From: Ciona intestinalis
Taxonomy: Eukaryota > Chordata > Ascidiacea > Phlebobranchia > Cionidae
Length of the DNA: 64,000 nucleotides
Assembly (NCBI RefSeq): GCF_000224145.3
Contig: NC_020167.2
Coordinates: 4,722,991 to 4,786,990 of the forward strand
Direction: 5' to 3'
Under the pieces are notes generated by a model that was not told the DNA's origin, made no database searches, and saw only the letters and a program-made list of their open reading frames with translations. The position numbers were made by a program, and so were the translations under genes. Each line of letters starts with the position of its first letter. Position 1 is the stretch's first letter. Positions 10,491 through 26,000 of this stretch are shown here, one piece after another.

Positions 10491-12137
10491 GATTATTGTA
10501 ATATTTTAGTGTCCTGTAGTTTTTACTATACTATAGTATTACAATGTGACATCATACAAGATAGCATTGATGATGTCATGATTTCAGTAAAAATGTTGCA
10601 ATGACGTTCAAAGTATATTACGAAGCTCATTCACAAATCTTTTACCTGGTAATGGAAATTAAAAGCGGTTTAGGAGTAGGCGAATCCCCTGTAACGTTAA
10701 AGTGCGTCACCTTACGAACCAATTAGCTTTATTAAGCACACAGTTTTTGATTTTCGTTGCGGAACTTAGTATAGTATGTGTTTTGTAAGGAACGAGTATA
10801 CGCAAATAAGCTTTAATGACCACCAGACAATGTATAGTGTGTACATTGTACAATAAGGCGGCCGCACTGCTGAAAGTCCGGAAATAGTTTTCGCAAGATT
10901 TTAGTGTTGTGTAAGCCAACAAAAGTTGTATAGCAATATTTTAAACTTCGTGTGGCCTGAATTTGTAAAATGTTTATTATAAAAAAAACCGGACCAAAGC
11001 AGTACATTGTGCACATTTGTGTTTTATGATTTGTGCAGTTTTGTTATGATAAAAATCACTATATCTATTTATGTTTTAGGCGCAAAAAGAGAAATTTAAC
11101 CTGGTAAATTTATACTGTTAAACACTATGATAAAATTTGGCCAATAAAAGAAACAGAAACTAAAGAGTTACAAACTGTTGTTAATGTGTTATTTCTAGAA
11201 TTGTTAATAATTTTTAACAATTATTGCTTTGCACTTTTATGTGTTATATTTTGTTAAAAACAATACATAGAAGATAGAGGGTAAGTATGATAAAGTTAAT
11301 TTTTTCTAAACTTATATGAAAAAAATGCTGTACAGTGGTCACAAGGATTTTTACATATATATATAGGGGGGTGGGGGTTTAATCAAAATTATTATTACTT
11401 TTTTTTAAAGGGGATGGGGTTTTAATCAATTTTTTTTGTGTGGTTTAAATGGGGGGAGGGGTTGCAACCCCCTAACCCCCTCCCTGGCTGCGCCATTGTA
11501 TATATATATATTTATATATATATATGTAAAAATCCTTGTGATAATGCAATATAGATTCTTTATATACAACCTGTTTTTTTAAACAAATAATTATATATAT
11601 ATGTATATATAAAATTAACACACACATTGACACATACATATATATATTAAAACTATAAACTGAGATAGAATTTCTTGTTTATATATGAAGGCTAATATTT
11701 TCAAATTGGTATAGAGTCACATTTTGTTTTCATGACGTTAGTCCTTAAGTTGTCTGTATTCACAGTCAATAAAAAACGGCATTGTGTAACAAATCCCTGC
11801 GATGCTATTCAGTTACTCAATTTTCTTTTATTGTAATTTTGTTGTCTGTTGTGAATACCAACAATATTGGACCTTATATGCTAATTAAATCGGGAAATAT
11901 TTTAAAATAAGCACTTTTTTATTTAAGTTGATTTTGTAAGTTTGACCTTATAGGCGGTAAACCTACTCTTTTTTGTGATATAGTTTCAATAGTATTGTTT
12001 TTATTTTACTAAGCAGCTCTGGTACTGTGCCACGATCTTTTGTAGCAACTTTAATTTTTTTTATATAAATATAGATTAACTAAACTTTTTTTTAATAGGT
12101 CATACTTCATAGATTAGAACTTTTTTAAAAGTTTATT
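10491..12137. other. Intergenic region between divergent CAP and DNAJC5 genes
   Basis: No gene seen. It contains AT microsatellites (about 11350-11366, 11498-11524 and 11592-11645) and a G-rich/C-rich patch at about 11366-11500. A pyrimidine-rich acceptor (TTTTTTTAATAG) lies about 40 bases before the DNAJC5 start and could be a leader or 5'UTR splice site. Confidence 0.5.
11366..11500. repeat. G-rich repeat with GGGGTTGCAACCCC palindrome
   Basis: Two blocks of G-run followed by TTTAATCAA, then GGGGTTGCAACCCC and a C-run ending CCCTGGCTGCGCCA. The layout looks like the terminus of an interspersed repeat. A weak relative (GGTGGGTGGGTGG...ATCAATTTTTTTTG) lies near 21720. The family is not identified. 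Confidence 0.5.
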
Positions 12138-15100
12138 ATGTCAAATGAACCTCAACCTCAAGGGGGCGCTGGAGTGCAAAGAAAGTTGTCGCGTAAAGGT
12201 GAATCACTGTACCATGTGTTGGATCTAGAAAAAGGAGCCTCACCCGATGAAATAAAAAAGAAATACAGGTAAAATTGTTTTCATCATCTTTCCATCTTCT
12301 GTTAAAAATGAATAGATCAAAACATATTTTTATGCTGTGTTGATAGAAACTGTTAAAAACAAAAATATATTGCAATTTCCTACTGTTAGAAAACTGGGTA
12401 ATATACTTCAAGTGTTATGAGGACACTATGTAAAAATGCAAAATCTTCACCATTTATGATTTATGGTTAATAGTTTAAAGTTCTTTAAACAGGTTTACAA
12501 CAAATCACTGTTTTTAGATGAATGAATAAATCATACTGATTCATCTCGGAGTCATTATAACACGGCAGATTTATTTAATCCATTTCTTGCCCATTTCAAG
12601 TTATAACATATATATATATATAAACTTTGTGGATGATTGTTTTAACTTTTTTTTTCTGAATGGTTCTAATTTTGACCCTAACCCATGAACAACCACTGGG
12701 TTGGAAGTCAGTGTCTGTTAAACGTCTTGCCCAAGAACGCATATGCGGACACTGGTAGCAGTATCGAGCACCGAAAATTTTTCGTTTAGCTATTACACTG
12801 GATGATGTTAATTTAAAAACCTTTTTAAACTTTTATTTTAAAACTTTATATTATTAGGCGACTTGCTCTTAAATATCACCCGGACAAAAATCCAAACAAT
12901 CCTGAAGCGACAGAAAAGTTCAAAGAAATCAACAATGCAAATAAAATTTTACAAGATGAAAAGAAGAAGGAAATTTATGACCAGTATGGCTCTCTTGGTT
13001 TGTACATTGCTGATCAAATAGGAGAAGACAACCTGAGGACTTATTTTGCTTTTCAATCTCCATTGGCCAAGGTAAAGAAAAAATAACAATGATGTTTTTA
13101 CTCTGTGTAAAATATTGGGCAGGATTAGGGACTATTTCATATTTATGTTACAAGAGTTCCCTTTCTAACAAACTAAAGATAACTGTCTATAGTTACATAG
13201 GAGCTGATAAATATTTAAAAAGGGGCATGACAATATGACATCACCATGAATTTTTCCACTTTGTCTACGCCACTGTGTAATTATATTTTTCCTTTACACT
13301 GTACAGTATTAAAACATAATAAGTCATATAGCTCATTTATATATATATTATATTTTAAGTCCTAAAAAGTCATATCAATTTTAACTGGTTTCGATTTTAA
13401 TTATGGTTTATGATTTTTTTATAGTGCTTGTCCATATTCTGTTGCTTGGCCACTGGTTGTTGCTTCTGTTGCTGTTGTTGTTGCTTCTGCTTCAACTGCT
13501 GCTGTGGAGCTTGTAAACCAGAACTGGACGAAGAGTTTGATATTCCACCTGAGGATTTAGAAGCAGGTGAGTTGTTTTTTTGCAGTTTTTAAACTAAGAA
13601 ATAGTTTTCAACTTTAGTATGCATGTCAGTTGTTGTACATTGAAGTCTTCTAGGTATATATTGAAATTTTAAACTTCACTGGACTATGGTAGCAGTCCAA
13701 TATCCAAACTAAATGTTTTTTTAACATCTATTGGTAAAGAATATGATTATATGAGTAGGTGTGGTTCATTCCAATGAGTGTTTTACTTGCCCACACATTT
13801 TACATAACAGTAACATGCTTCATTAAACTTCTTTGTAGCTGCTATTATCCACTTCTTTGATTCGTGATTGACTGTGTTATTAATTATATACATTAACGTT
13901 TTCAAGCTCTATATACATTTTCAAGCTCTTAAATAATGTTTCCACGAAATTTTACCAAAGTTTGCTTAAAAATTTGTAAGACATGTGAGCGTCACTAAAT
14001 TTGGTAATACACAGTAACTAATTGAGTCTAATACCTCAAAGATAGCTAGGTGCAGGTTACAAACCAGCAAATCTGAACTATTATGAAAAATTAAAAAAAA
14101 AATTGAAAGGTAAATTTATTTTGACAAGAAAGCACGTCCATATAAACCTGTCTTATTTTTTTATTATTGGGAAATATGTATTTATACCTTCAAATGATTG
14201 ACAAATTTAAAAAAAACAACTTTTTCTTGAGTACTGTAGGACTTTTTCATTTCATATGGGTTGGGTTCCACAATGAGGCGCGCCACAGAACCTGTTTTTT
14301 TTAGCCAGGGATCCTTATTAACCGTATACACAAATAATAATATATATAATATACTATATGCACATTTTTTTGTCCAAATTTGGTTGTAATGCATCCTGTG
14401 TGTGAATAAGTATTCATTTAAAATCATTTAAACTATCTTATTTTCATCAAACTGACACAGAACCATTTCCATTCCATGAGTGGTCTGTCTAAAGATCAAA
14501 ACTATTACTTGTTAAAGAATAACTGCTAACTGTCGATTTGTAATAGTTTGATTTTAATTTTCTTTATAACAAGATACTGATAGACGTGATAGCTTACGTT
14601 ACGCATAAAATAAAGCAGATTTGGGATAAAAATATATACCTTTCTTTGGTATTTTTTAAATTAATGTTTGATTACTTTCAAACTGACATTAGTCATTCTT
14701 GTTTTTATGCACTCATATCATACCATCTCACCAGTGCTTGAATATTTTGTTTCGTTTGAGTTTATAATGACTATAGTATTGGTATATGCTTGAATCAGAA
14801 TGTGAATCAATCTTTTAAATTATTCATGTTTGTCAATACAGAAAACCGTCTATTTTTTATACACCGTTACAGTCTCTGTGACTCAGTATGTGTCATATTA
14901 TGAATGTCCATCTCATGGCACTCGGTTTTCTTCAGTATACGATACCTTATGTTTATGTAGTTGAAGTTTTCTTGTATTCAAATAAGTCTTGTCTCATGTA
15001 CACCAAATTGTCTACTCCTGGCCAAGTGTCTATTTCAGTCTAAGAAATTTGAGGCGTGAAGCGTGAATGCCTTTCTGTATCTGGTTAACGTCTTGCCAAA

Positions 15101-16491
15101 TATTTTACATTTTGGTTTAATTTTAACAGTACCCATATATGGAAACGTTTGGGGGCATTTAGTATCACATTTAATATTTTTACATTGTGATAAAACTCAT
15201 TTTAAATCATGTCATTAGTAGTTTTTTAATTGTTAAAGCCTGATTGGAATGTGATCACATTTCTTGTTGTGTTATCACTCTGCTTTATACGACTGCAGAA
15301 AAGAAAACACAATATCAAACAACTACCACATCTGAACCAGTACAGAATCAGCCTATCAGTTTATCAATGGAGTAATGATTATAGGTGACCACTGCATGCT
15401 GAAATCCTTTAGATTTTAACAACCACTGAAAGGAAACTTTATAAAAAAAAGCTTTCTATTCATGTAGATCTAATGATTTTTGTGTTTTCTTTATGCAAAA
15501 TCTAATTTTCTGGCACTTGGATCATTTCATAACATGTGTGTGCATGCTGGATGAACATAATTTTGACTTATCACAGTTTGAACAATTGATTTGCGGTTTT
15601 ATGTAGAGTTATGACAGCTCTAAGCTGCAAATTCAAAGTCGATAATTCATAAATGACAAAATTAGTTAGTTGAAGTGAAGCTTACTAGTTAGTGGCTAAA
15701 TAAAAAGTGGAGATGTCTAGCTTAGGGGTTCATGTAATAGTATAGGAATTGTTGACATTGCTTGAATTATTGGCTTTGAATTTGTGATTTTGAATTATTT
15801 TGAAAGCCTTTTATGACTTATGTTCATCTCTGCATGTACTTTCTAATACAATACACACCATAAAACATTCCTCACATTCAAATGACCACATTTAAACAAA
15901 TATCACGTAAATTCTTCAGTACAAAGATTGTGTTGGTCCCACAGTATCAGTAGCTCTGCTTTAGTTGTGGTGGCAGCGTAAAATTAATGGAATTGATCAG
16001 TATTTAAAAATCAATACTGATTAACTTAATTCATGCTTGTGTGCTCTTTACTGATTGTTTTAACTGCTGAACTAATAACCAAACATTTTTTCTGGTGTTG
16101 GATGCATAGTTATAATCTTTTTATTTATACCTGTTAAAAAATGGTGATTTTCCAGGCTGAGTAGAGAAAAACATTTTTTTACCTTTAAAATAAACCTTTG
16201 AATAGTCCCACTGATATCAGTAATCTCTTTTTTGATTTCATGTATTCATTCGTGCCTAATACGCAAGTATAATTTGGGTTGATTCAGTGGAAAATAGAGA
16301 TTGATTGGTTTGGTTGTTTAAACTACATTTTCTTCATTTTAGATGGTGATGATGAGGATAATTCTACAGTGACTGCCCAGCCCTTGGGCGCATCACCTCC
16401 ATCAGGTACATCTCTCGGCGAATCAACCAATGAGAAGGTCCCATTAACCTCTGCACCCCAACCACAAGCTTACCAAACAAACACGCCATAA
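12138..16491 (+). CDS. DNAJC5: Cysteine string protein (DnaJ homolog subfamily C member 5)
   Basis: Exons 12138-12268, 12858-13071, 13425-13566 and 16343-16491 join in phase to give 211 residues, close to the roughly 200 of vertebrate CSP. The N-terminus has a basophilic kinase site (RKLSRKGES) where CSP is phosphorylated by PKA. The J domain follows, with KYHPDKNP carrying the HPD motif that stimulates Hsp70 ATPase. The third exon is the cysteine string: 16 cysteines in about 30 residues, the palmitoylated stretch that anchors CSP to synaptic and secretory vesicles. The C-terminal tail is acidic, then Pro/Ser/Thr-rich. CSP chaperones SNARE proteins during exocytosis. A second possible last exon at 15299-15375 would give a different tail. 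Confidence 0.95.
12667..12770 (-). mobile_element. SINE fragment
   Basis: Shares AACCACTGGGTTG, CTTGCCCAAG and GGTAGCAGTATCGAGC with the SINE body and tRNA-like head at 61669-62049. It lies in a DNAJC5 intron. Confidence 0.6.
14239..14310 (-). repeat. Short interspersed repeat, family B (minus copy)
   Basis: On the minus strand it reads GTTCTGTGGCGCGCC then GGAACCCAACCCATATGAAA, matching the family seen at 21184, 29910, 41694, 46813 and 47667. Confidence 0.45.
15299..15375 (+). CDS. DNAJC5: Alternative terminal exon of DNAJC5
   Basis: After the acceptor GACTGCAG, a frame continues exon 3 in the correct phase (G|AA), encodes 25 residues rich in Thr/Gln ([12 protein letters not shown]) and ends with TAA. 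It would replace the 50-residue tail encoded at 16343-16491. The phase match and clean stop suggest a real alternative last exon, but no transcript evidence is available. Confidence 0.55.
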
Positions 16492-17631
16492 TTTCACATA
16501 TCTATGTCTGTTGAACTGTCTTCAGAATTTTGTGACTATGCATGTCATTCAATCTTATAATGAATCGCAGAAATAAGCTTCACCTCTGCTTTTAACCAGT
16601 TTTCAAATATTTAGGTTAATTTTTCATTGATACTTACTGTAACCAAAAGTTCTGTATAGCAACTTACACATATACATACGAATTACTAACGTCTTGTATT
16701 CATTTCCTGTTAATTTAATTGATGTGAAACTGTTAAATACAAAGGTTGTACTGTAGCTTTAATTCCACATAATTCTAAAGTGATAGCTAATGATGTAATA
16801 TCGTGTTGACTTCAAGTCTGGTAATTCTTACTTGCTTATTTGTTGACTTTATTTACTGTTACAAATACTTAAGAATAATTTTTATTGTTTTTTATTTTGA
16901 CTGTGTTTTAATGCCTGCCACTTAATTAAATATTCAAATTTCAATGGACCATGTAACAGCAAAGTTACACCTTTTTTAGAATTAAGAAAATAATATTTCC
17001 TATTGCAAAAAATTTTGTTGTTAGTGTCCGGTGCTGACTTTTGAACTTCTCTAAATGATCTGCAATGCGGTATGTCTATAACATGCAGTAGATGCTGATA
17101 TGTAATGGTTAATTGTTTGCATTTATTATTTTTGTGTCTGTTAAAATTTATGCTATTCAAATTTAATGTTGTTGTTAAACAGCCATAATTACCAGTGCAT
17201 AAATCATAGTTGTCGTATAAATAATTTTTAAAGAGACCAAAACAGTTTTTTCTTTTTCAAATTTACAACAAACTCAAATATACATAATATGCGTCTTTGT
17301 TGTGAAGTTCGTTTAACCACATATTCCTTGCTTCTTTAACACTTTTTATTTAGTTAATTTACTTTGTCTGGTAGTTATAACCCAATCAAGCGAATATAGT
17401 AAAATTCAAACATATTGTTGTGCATGTATTTAAAAACCTTCATTTTTTTGCTAGGAACAGCTGAAAATTAAAGGCTAGTTAAAATAATAGCGACAAAATA
17501 TTTCAACTTAGACGAGCTCATATTTAAGATTTTATTAAATGAAAACCTTTCATTCATGATAGGTTTGTTGTATAATTATATGTCAAGCCGACAGCATTGG
17601 TTGCAAGAATTAATTCAAGCAGGTCCATCAC
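16492..17631. other. 3' untranslated and intergenic DNA between convergent DNAJC5 and HINT genes
   Basis: AT-rich with no further exon found on either strand. Confidence 0.5.
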
Positions 17632-18918
<1,287 letters not shown>

Positions 18919-20081
18919 GATGAATTTGTTGCAGTATTTTGCTGTACAAACGGGAATTTCGTAGCTCAAGAACAATAAAAACAAACAAACATTAAACGTG
19001 CTGTAGGGGTTTTCCCTTAAATAAAATTAGTCGCAATACATAGATAGAAAGATGTAATACCAAGTGAACGAAACAATTTTTACCTGCGTTTTATACACAT
19101 AAAACAAAACTATATATTATAACACCTAAATGAACTTGAAAGGGATAGTCATTTGTTTGGAAAAAGAGCACCACATAAAATAACAAAGCACCCACGAAAA
19201 AATTTAAAACAAAGATATTTGAGGACCTGAGCGCAATCATAAGGTGTGTGAAATCTATATGCAACACAGGTAGTCCCAGTGCTTTTCAATCTACGAGTGT
19301 AAATGTAAGAGTATGATTTCGGAGTGGCCAATATTTCTCTTCCGAACCGTAAACAAAACATGATCAAGTGATTGATTGCTTTTAATTCATATTTTACCGG
19401 TATTTGAAACATCTAGCAAGATAATCTGTTAAGTTGATTGATTAGTTTTCTTGTTTACTCGGAAATCACTACGTAATCAACTTTTGCCCCAATCATTGTT
19501 ATGGCAACGCCGAAAACAATGTTCATTGTGACGTAGAGTACTCGTGACTGACAACCAATGACTGAAAGCTGACGGTGACCCTTGACCTCGCCGCAAAACG
19601 AATTCCAGCTGGGCTTTAAATTATTTAGACTAGTAGACTGGTAAGTGCTTTGCGCTATGAAAGTAACGTAGTTCGTTTTTGGGTGTGTTTTATTACTTTA
19701 AGGTACTATGTACCGTATCGGTGTCTGAGTAGTCGCATTTGTTGCCACAGGGCACGTACCACAAATGATTGTATAACAGATAATATAGATATAGTGTATT
19801 TGAATAATAATAAAGGCTGGTAACCTGTGTAGGCTGTCAAACTAAATTAAAGGGGCACAGTTTTGTGCGTTAAATCCTATACTCCTATACAGTACTATGT
19901 CTAATAGATCCAGCAATTTAGGCCATGAAAAAGGCCTTTTCTACCACTAACCAATAAAGTAAAATGTTTTTTTCATAGGCCAGTTTGTGCGGTAGCTTGT
20001 AGGTTAAGTGAAACTGTAAAATTTTGGATATTTCGCTGTCCTATTCACTTTCTCTGCTGTTTGGTTACGACTAATCATATC
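18919..20081. other. Intergenic region between divergent HINT and tubby genes
   Basis: No coding exon seen. The middle, about 19430-19640, is less AT-rich and includes TGACGTAG/ACGTAATC words, as expected of shared promoter DNA. Confidence 0.4.
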
Positions 20082-23000
20082 ATGTATGCTGGTCTTGAAA
20101 GGTTAGTAATCTATGTTTAAATTTTTATGTTGGAATACAGAAATTAAATTATATTTTAGTTATAATGATTATAATAGACAGACTGTATAAAACAAAACAT
20201 AAAGATGTGTTTTAACGACTGTCGTTTTCCTATCGCCAAAATAAATAAGTTTTATAATACCATTAATTTATATCTAAAATATTTATAGTTTGATAAATGT
20301 AACTTACTTCAACCAGTTCTTTGTATTATAGAAAAACTGCCACTGACCGTTGGTCTAACCAAGCTCCGGGAAGGTAGGCACAGTTTATTGAGTTGTTTTG
20401 TTTTCAGTTTCATTCAAAATTCAAATCCACGATGATATGCAACATAGATTTTACATTTAAAATTAATAATTTATTTTTCACATATTAATTGTATCATAGG
20501 CTATGCCTGTTATTAATTGAGGCCAATAACTCACTAAGTTACCCTTGCCATGTAATGTTAAGGTCGTATGTCGCCAAATTTAAAATGAATGTTTTATTTG
20601 TTAAGTGTGATTGACAATGAAGAAGAAGTATCAAGGCAGATGTCCAACATGAGCTTCAGGAGCATAAGAGATAAAAAGATCGAACAACAGGTTTAAACCT
20701 AGTGAATATTTCACATTATAGTACATGTTATGTTTTTCCTTTTAGGGACTAAAGATAGTTGTTATGAAGCTGGTATTGCTAATTAGACTTTAAAATATTA
20801 GTTTTATTTTTCCATTGTTTTTGACTTTTTGTTAAAAGGACAGCCATATGCTATTAAAAGTAGATGCAAAACACTATAATATACATTACAACCTAAAAGC
20901 TATAAAATTCTATTTTATTTACAATTCTGTTCTTTCCATATTAACCATTGCATAATGTTGTTTCTTATAAACCTGTTCTCATTCACAGAAAGAGAGAGAG
21001 GAGCAGAAACAGAGGAGGAAAAAACAAGATTCAATCATGATGGTTGCCACCAACCAACCTCGAGTTGGTTCTGGTGGAAAATCTCGACCATCAACAGCAA
21101 GCAAACGAGATGAGTCACTGCCATTGGTGGAGAGCCTTAACACCAACAACAAGTATAATCCAAGAGCAGAAGGTAGGAATGTTGGGGTAATGAGCCAATC
21201 CTGAACTAAATCCCATGGTGTACCACGCTGTGGGACCTAACCCACATAGAATAACTTAGAAGGTAGAAATAAGGTGTAAATATGATTGGGGATTCTTTTA
21301 TTTGTTGATTTGATATTGTGGTTTTAAACATCCCGAATATGGAAATTGTATCAGTTTTAAATACACAATTAATTTGTTGATTTTAATGGTTTTATATATT
21401 TTGTTTGTTTTTTTTGCAGTCTGCACTTTCCTTAAATTCATTCATATGGTTTTTAATAAGGTGTCTTACAATTTTTGGATAAACTACAAACCAATGCTAG
21501 TTCTGGCATAAAAATTATACTTTATGACATAATTAATTAATAATGTTGTGATGCTTATAAAGGTAAACCGGCTTTGTCAAAGCTTTTAGTAAAAGAGACA
21601 GATGTGTTGTGTATGAGTGAGATATCCTATTTAATCTCCATACAAATACATTTGCTCAATTGCATAATAGGTTTGAGAATGCTAGAATATTATGTTTCAT
21701 ATTAATAATTTCAAAATGGTGGTGGGTGGGTGGTCATCAATTTTTTTTGTCTTGATTTAAATATAAAAGTATAAAACATAGTGTTAACCATAGTCCATAC
21801 TAATGTTCACTTTTCCTATTGTGTACATAAGGTATTTACACAGGTAAACACAGGTAAACTGTTAAAACATAAATTTCTACCTCCTTTGCTTCTTATGTCA
21901 ATCACTAAACAAATTTTCAATAAATTTTATTTTACTTATTGAAAACTTCTATCGTTTGTTTATTCTTACAGCTGCATATGATAACCCTAGCTTGGAAGAA
22001 GATAACCATTCAACTTATTCAAGAGCAACAACAATTACAATGGATAACTCATCGGAAAGTATTCCACATAGAAAAACCGGCACTGAATTAAAGATGGAAA
22101 AATTAGGTAAGCAAATGTTGTAATTTAATAAAAATGAAATAAATATAGAAATAAATACTAAAAAAGTAAAAAATGATTGAAACTCAAAATGTACAGTCTT
22201 AAATTAAATAATGAAATAAAAAAAACGAAATGATGAAATGTAATGCAGTTAGTTGTAAGTGTAAATTTAACGATTATTCGAATAATAATCCTTGAAGCAC
22301 AACTTTCACTTTTTTAGATACTCGAAATATATAACATTTAAATCAAGTATTTCTTCTTTAATGTTGTATTATTTATTGTGTGCAATGTGTGGTAGTAAAT
22401 TAGCTAACATAAAAGCCTTAAATAAAAAACATATATCACTTTGGATAACTTCAGCTTAGAGACAGCCAGCTTGTTTTAAATAATTGATGTCAACCACAAT
22501 CGAAAAGAAACCCAGCTGAGGTCTTACCAAGCAAACAAAACATAAGGAATATAAATTATTCGAGTGACAACTTGCATAGACAACTCTGCATACCACAGAA
22601 TTGTATAAATGTTTCATAGTTCAACAAAGTGTGGAAGTGTTTGTTAAACATATGAACCTGTTCCATATATCTTTGTCTACATAACACGCCACAATAATAC
22701 TTACATACCACCCTTTTCCATGGTATGCTGTAAAGGTTCTAATAAAAACGGAAAACGACTGTCTGTTTGGGATGCCGTTCAACCCAGCATAGATAACTTG
22801 TTTCAAACAAATTTTGACGACCAATTTAAAACTGAAGTTGAAACCATTGAACCTGGTAATTTCATTCTCCCCTGTTGTTTTCACCAGCCAAGACTGTTGT
22901 TGTTGTTTCTGTCGATTCATCATGTCCATCTCAGGTGTCTGTACTGTTGGTCCTTAATACTGTAAATCAATTAAAGCTAAGCATGTGGGCTTGGTTTATA

Positions 23001-26000
23001 GCTTAGGCTGGTTTTGTTGGAATGGTTGTATTTTGTATTGGTTTTATGAGATTGAATTACTTCCTGGATTAGCATCACACCATTTACAATGCTGAACCTT
23101 TGAAAGGTCATTAGACTCATTACATCCATTGTGTCTCGTCTGAAATTTAGTTTCTGTGTGATGTACATTGTGAAACTCATCTAAATCAATATTCGCTATA
23201 AAAATTCACAGTTAAGTTTAACCAATTAAAAGGTATTGTAAACCGCTATATGTGCAAGAATGCCTGTGGTATTGATCATTCTACTTCATAACACCCACAC
23301 ACAATCACAGCATCTGTTTTACAGTCAGATGTTACAGTCATATTCCTCCTAATGCAACTTATGTTCACATTCACAGGGATGGGACAAAGTGCGGACTTTG
23401 ATGTTGATTCTGAAGAGGAAGAAACAGATTCAGGAATGGTTGCGATAGGTCCTCGACCACAAACAGCAAAATCGAATTCTGCATCAAAAGAGGTGAATTT
23501 TAATTTTAAACTGTTTATTTGTTTGCTATAAATTTTTCATTGGAAGTATTACGCATTTGTCTCACAACGCAACCTTATGTTCGGAAAACCATTTTGGCTG
23601 TGTTGTTGAAGACCACATGTAAAGCCATTTTACAATCATCCTCCCTTCAACTCCAAACATCAGCATTTTACTGGAAGCTCAATTGTGATATAATTTGCAT
23701 ATTAGACAGCACAGCAATTTCTAGCAATAAATCATAATGATACGTTGAGAGTATTTAAATAAGTCTCATATTCTAGGTCCTACCAACTTAACTGACTCAT
23801 TAATTGTTTTCCCTACTTTACATGCACCTATGTAAATCTTCATAAAAAATCAACACATTGTATGCAATACTTTAGTCCATTAGTTGCTTTCACAATAAGG
23901 TGTTTAAACTTAGGCCTTTAGTTTGGGTGGTCCATACTTGCATGCCCATGTATTAACTGCTGTGAAAAGTCCCAGAGCTTTTTCAGGCACTTGATCCTGT
24001 GCTTGAGTGGTAATCATGATCACTTGGCATATGACTGTTGTATGTCAAGTGGTACTTTGGGCGCTAGAATATATAAACGGTTATGTGAATGTGTGCCATG
24101 TTTTGGTGAATATCTTATTAGTTTAAGCAACAGCAAAACGACTTATTATAAAATTTATATACTTTATTGTTTTATTCATGCTTAATTGGAATATGAATCT
24201 TCACATTTTTCACTTAATTAAGGCCAAGAATGTATTACTGCTTAATGTTTCTTCATTTATATTAAAATCCTCACCTTAAAGGGTGGAAGACGGCCTAGCC
24301 ATGTATATCAACTCTCACCACCACTGCACAAGTTTGCGGGTGGCCACAGTGTCTTTGAAAATAGCTACTCAGAGATATCCCATACCACCTCCCCACGTTT
24401 TACCGACTCTATTTTGTCCGAAACGTCTGAAGAATTGAGCCGCAAATTTTTCGGGGCGGTTTTAAACCCAGATGAGCCCCAAATGCACCCTAACCTGCCT
24501 GGTAGCCCCACCAACCCCAGCCCCAATATGGGATTTCCCTCCAGACTAAAACAGCGCGTAAGCTAGCTTGCGAGTGGCTTTTATTTGATAGTTTGCTTTA
24601 TAATTGAATTTGATTTATTCTGAATGAGGTAGTGCAAGTGATTTCTTTACACAATTAAAGCTGGTAGATATAGCTCCTGTAAAGGTTGGAGTAGTGTTTT
24701 ATCTAACTATTTTCAAAACTATGCCTTCATATATAGGAAATGTGGTTTCAATGACAGAACCTGAAGGCAAATTATTTCTTTATGATTTGTTTTTATTTTA
24801 CTAACAATTTTTCATGGATACATAGTTTAGTCTTTATCTTTGTCAAGAGAAAGCTTTATTTTTCATAGAATAGCAAAGAATGTTACAGTGGAGATGTAGA
24901 ATTGCTAGACGATATAGAAGAGTTTAGTTTCGCAGATGTTCATTTGCCTAAGGTGGAAAAGTTAAGTTTAGATGACAACTCAGTGTCAAGTAAGGGGCAA
25001 TTGCCATTAGGTATGGACAAGGAGTTAGATAGTGATCAACTTGAGGAGATAAAAAGTACTTCTCCAGCCATGGACAGTTCACTACCACTCGATGAAAGGT
25101 ATGTCAGTAATAAATTTCGATAACTACACAAACGCCCCGACCGCTGACTATGAATATTTGAATAAAGCCGTTTTTACGACCGTTAAATTCCGCGTTATTT
25201 TCTCCGTAAACGACGCTTTACGATTACAATACATACACTAATTAATCAGCGATCCCTAAAGTTGCTTTGATTCGTTGTCAAATACTATGCTAAACATTAA
25301 CGATCTATGCCAGCAGAGTTCAATGTACATTGTCCGCTTTCAATTACCAGCGATCGTTTAAACATCGACCCAATTTATTCAATAACAAAAGACCGACAAT
25401 AGACGACACCCATCAATAATTCACGCGGCGTTTTCGGTCTCAGAAACCGCGCTAAATAATTGAGCGTTCCACGTTCTGAATAATTGATCATGTTTGGAAG
25501 TGGTCGACCACAGTCGTAACTTTTATTGAAACCAATCCATTTAACAACAGGTCTCTACACTGACGTGTATTTAGCGAATGTTTTATCTTACTTCAGTTTG
25601 TAACATGAATACCAAACAAATGCTTAAATATTCTATTGTTGTCCGCATTTATGTGGTCACAGTTCTTATTACGCGGCCGCTAATGATAAACCTCATCTAA
25701 GCGTCGTGGTTTATCGTTTTACGGGTCATTCACTGGGACAATAACCAAATCGCAACCTGTTGCAGCCAAAATCACGATCAATGCGTGTTATCTCCTATTC
25801 CATAAGAGCTACACTACCGTGTTGTGACCACGCCATATGTAGCTACATGCCCTAATCGGATTTGTTTAGGAAATCTGGCCACATTAGACAGTAAGAACTC
25901 GGCTTCGTTTTTTCGCTGAAACAAAATCCGTATTTGTCAAACTAATTAATTCGTCGTCGATGCTTTCGAGTGCCCTTGTGACGTCACGTTACGTTGACGT

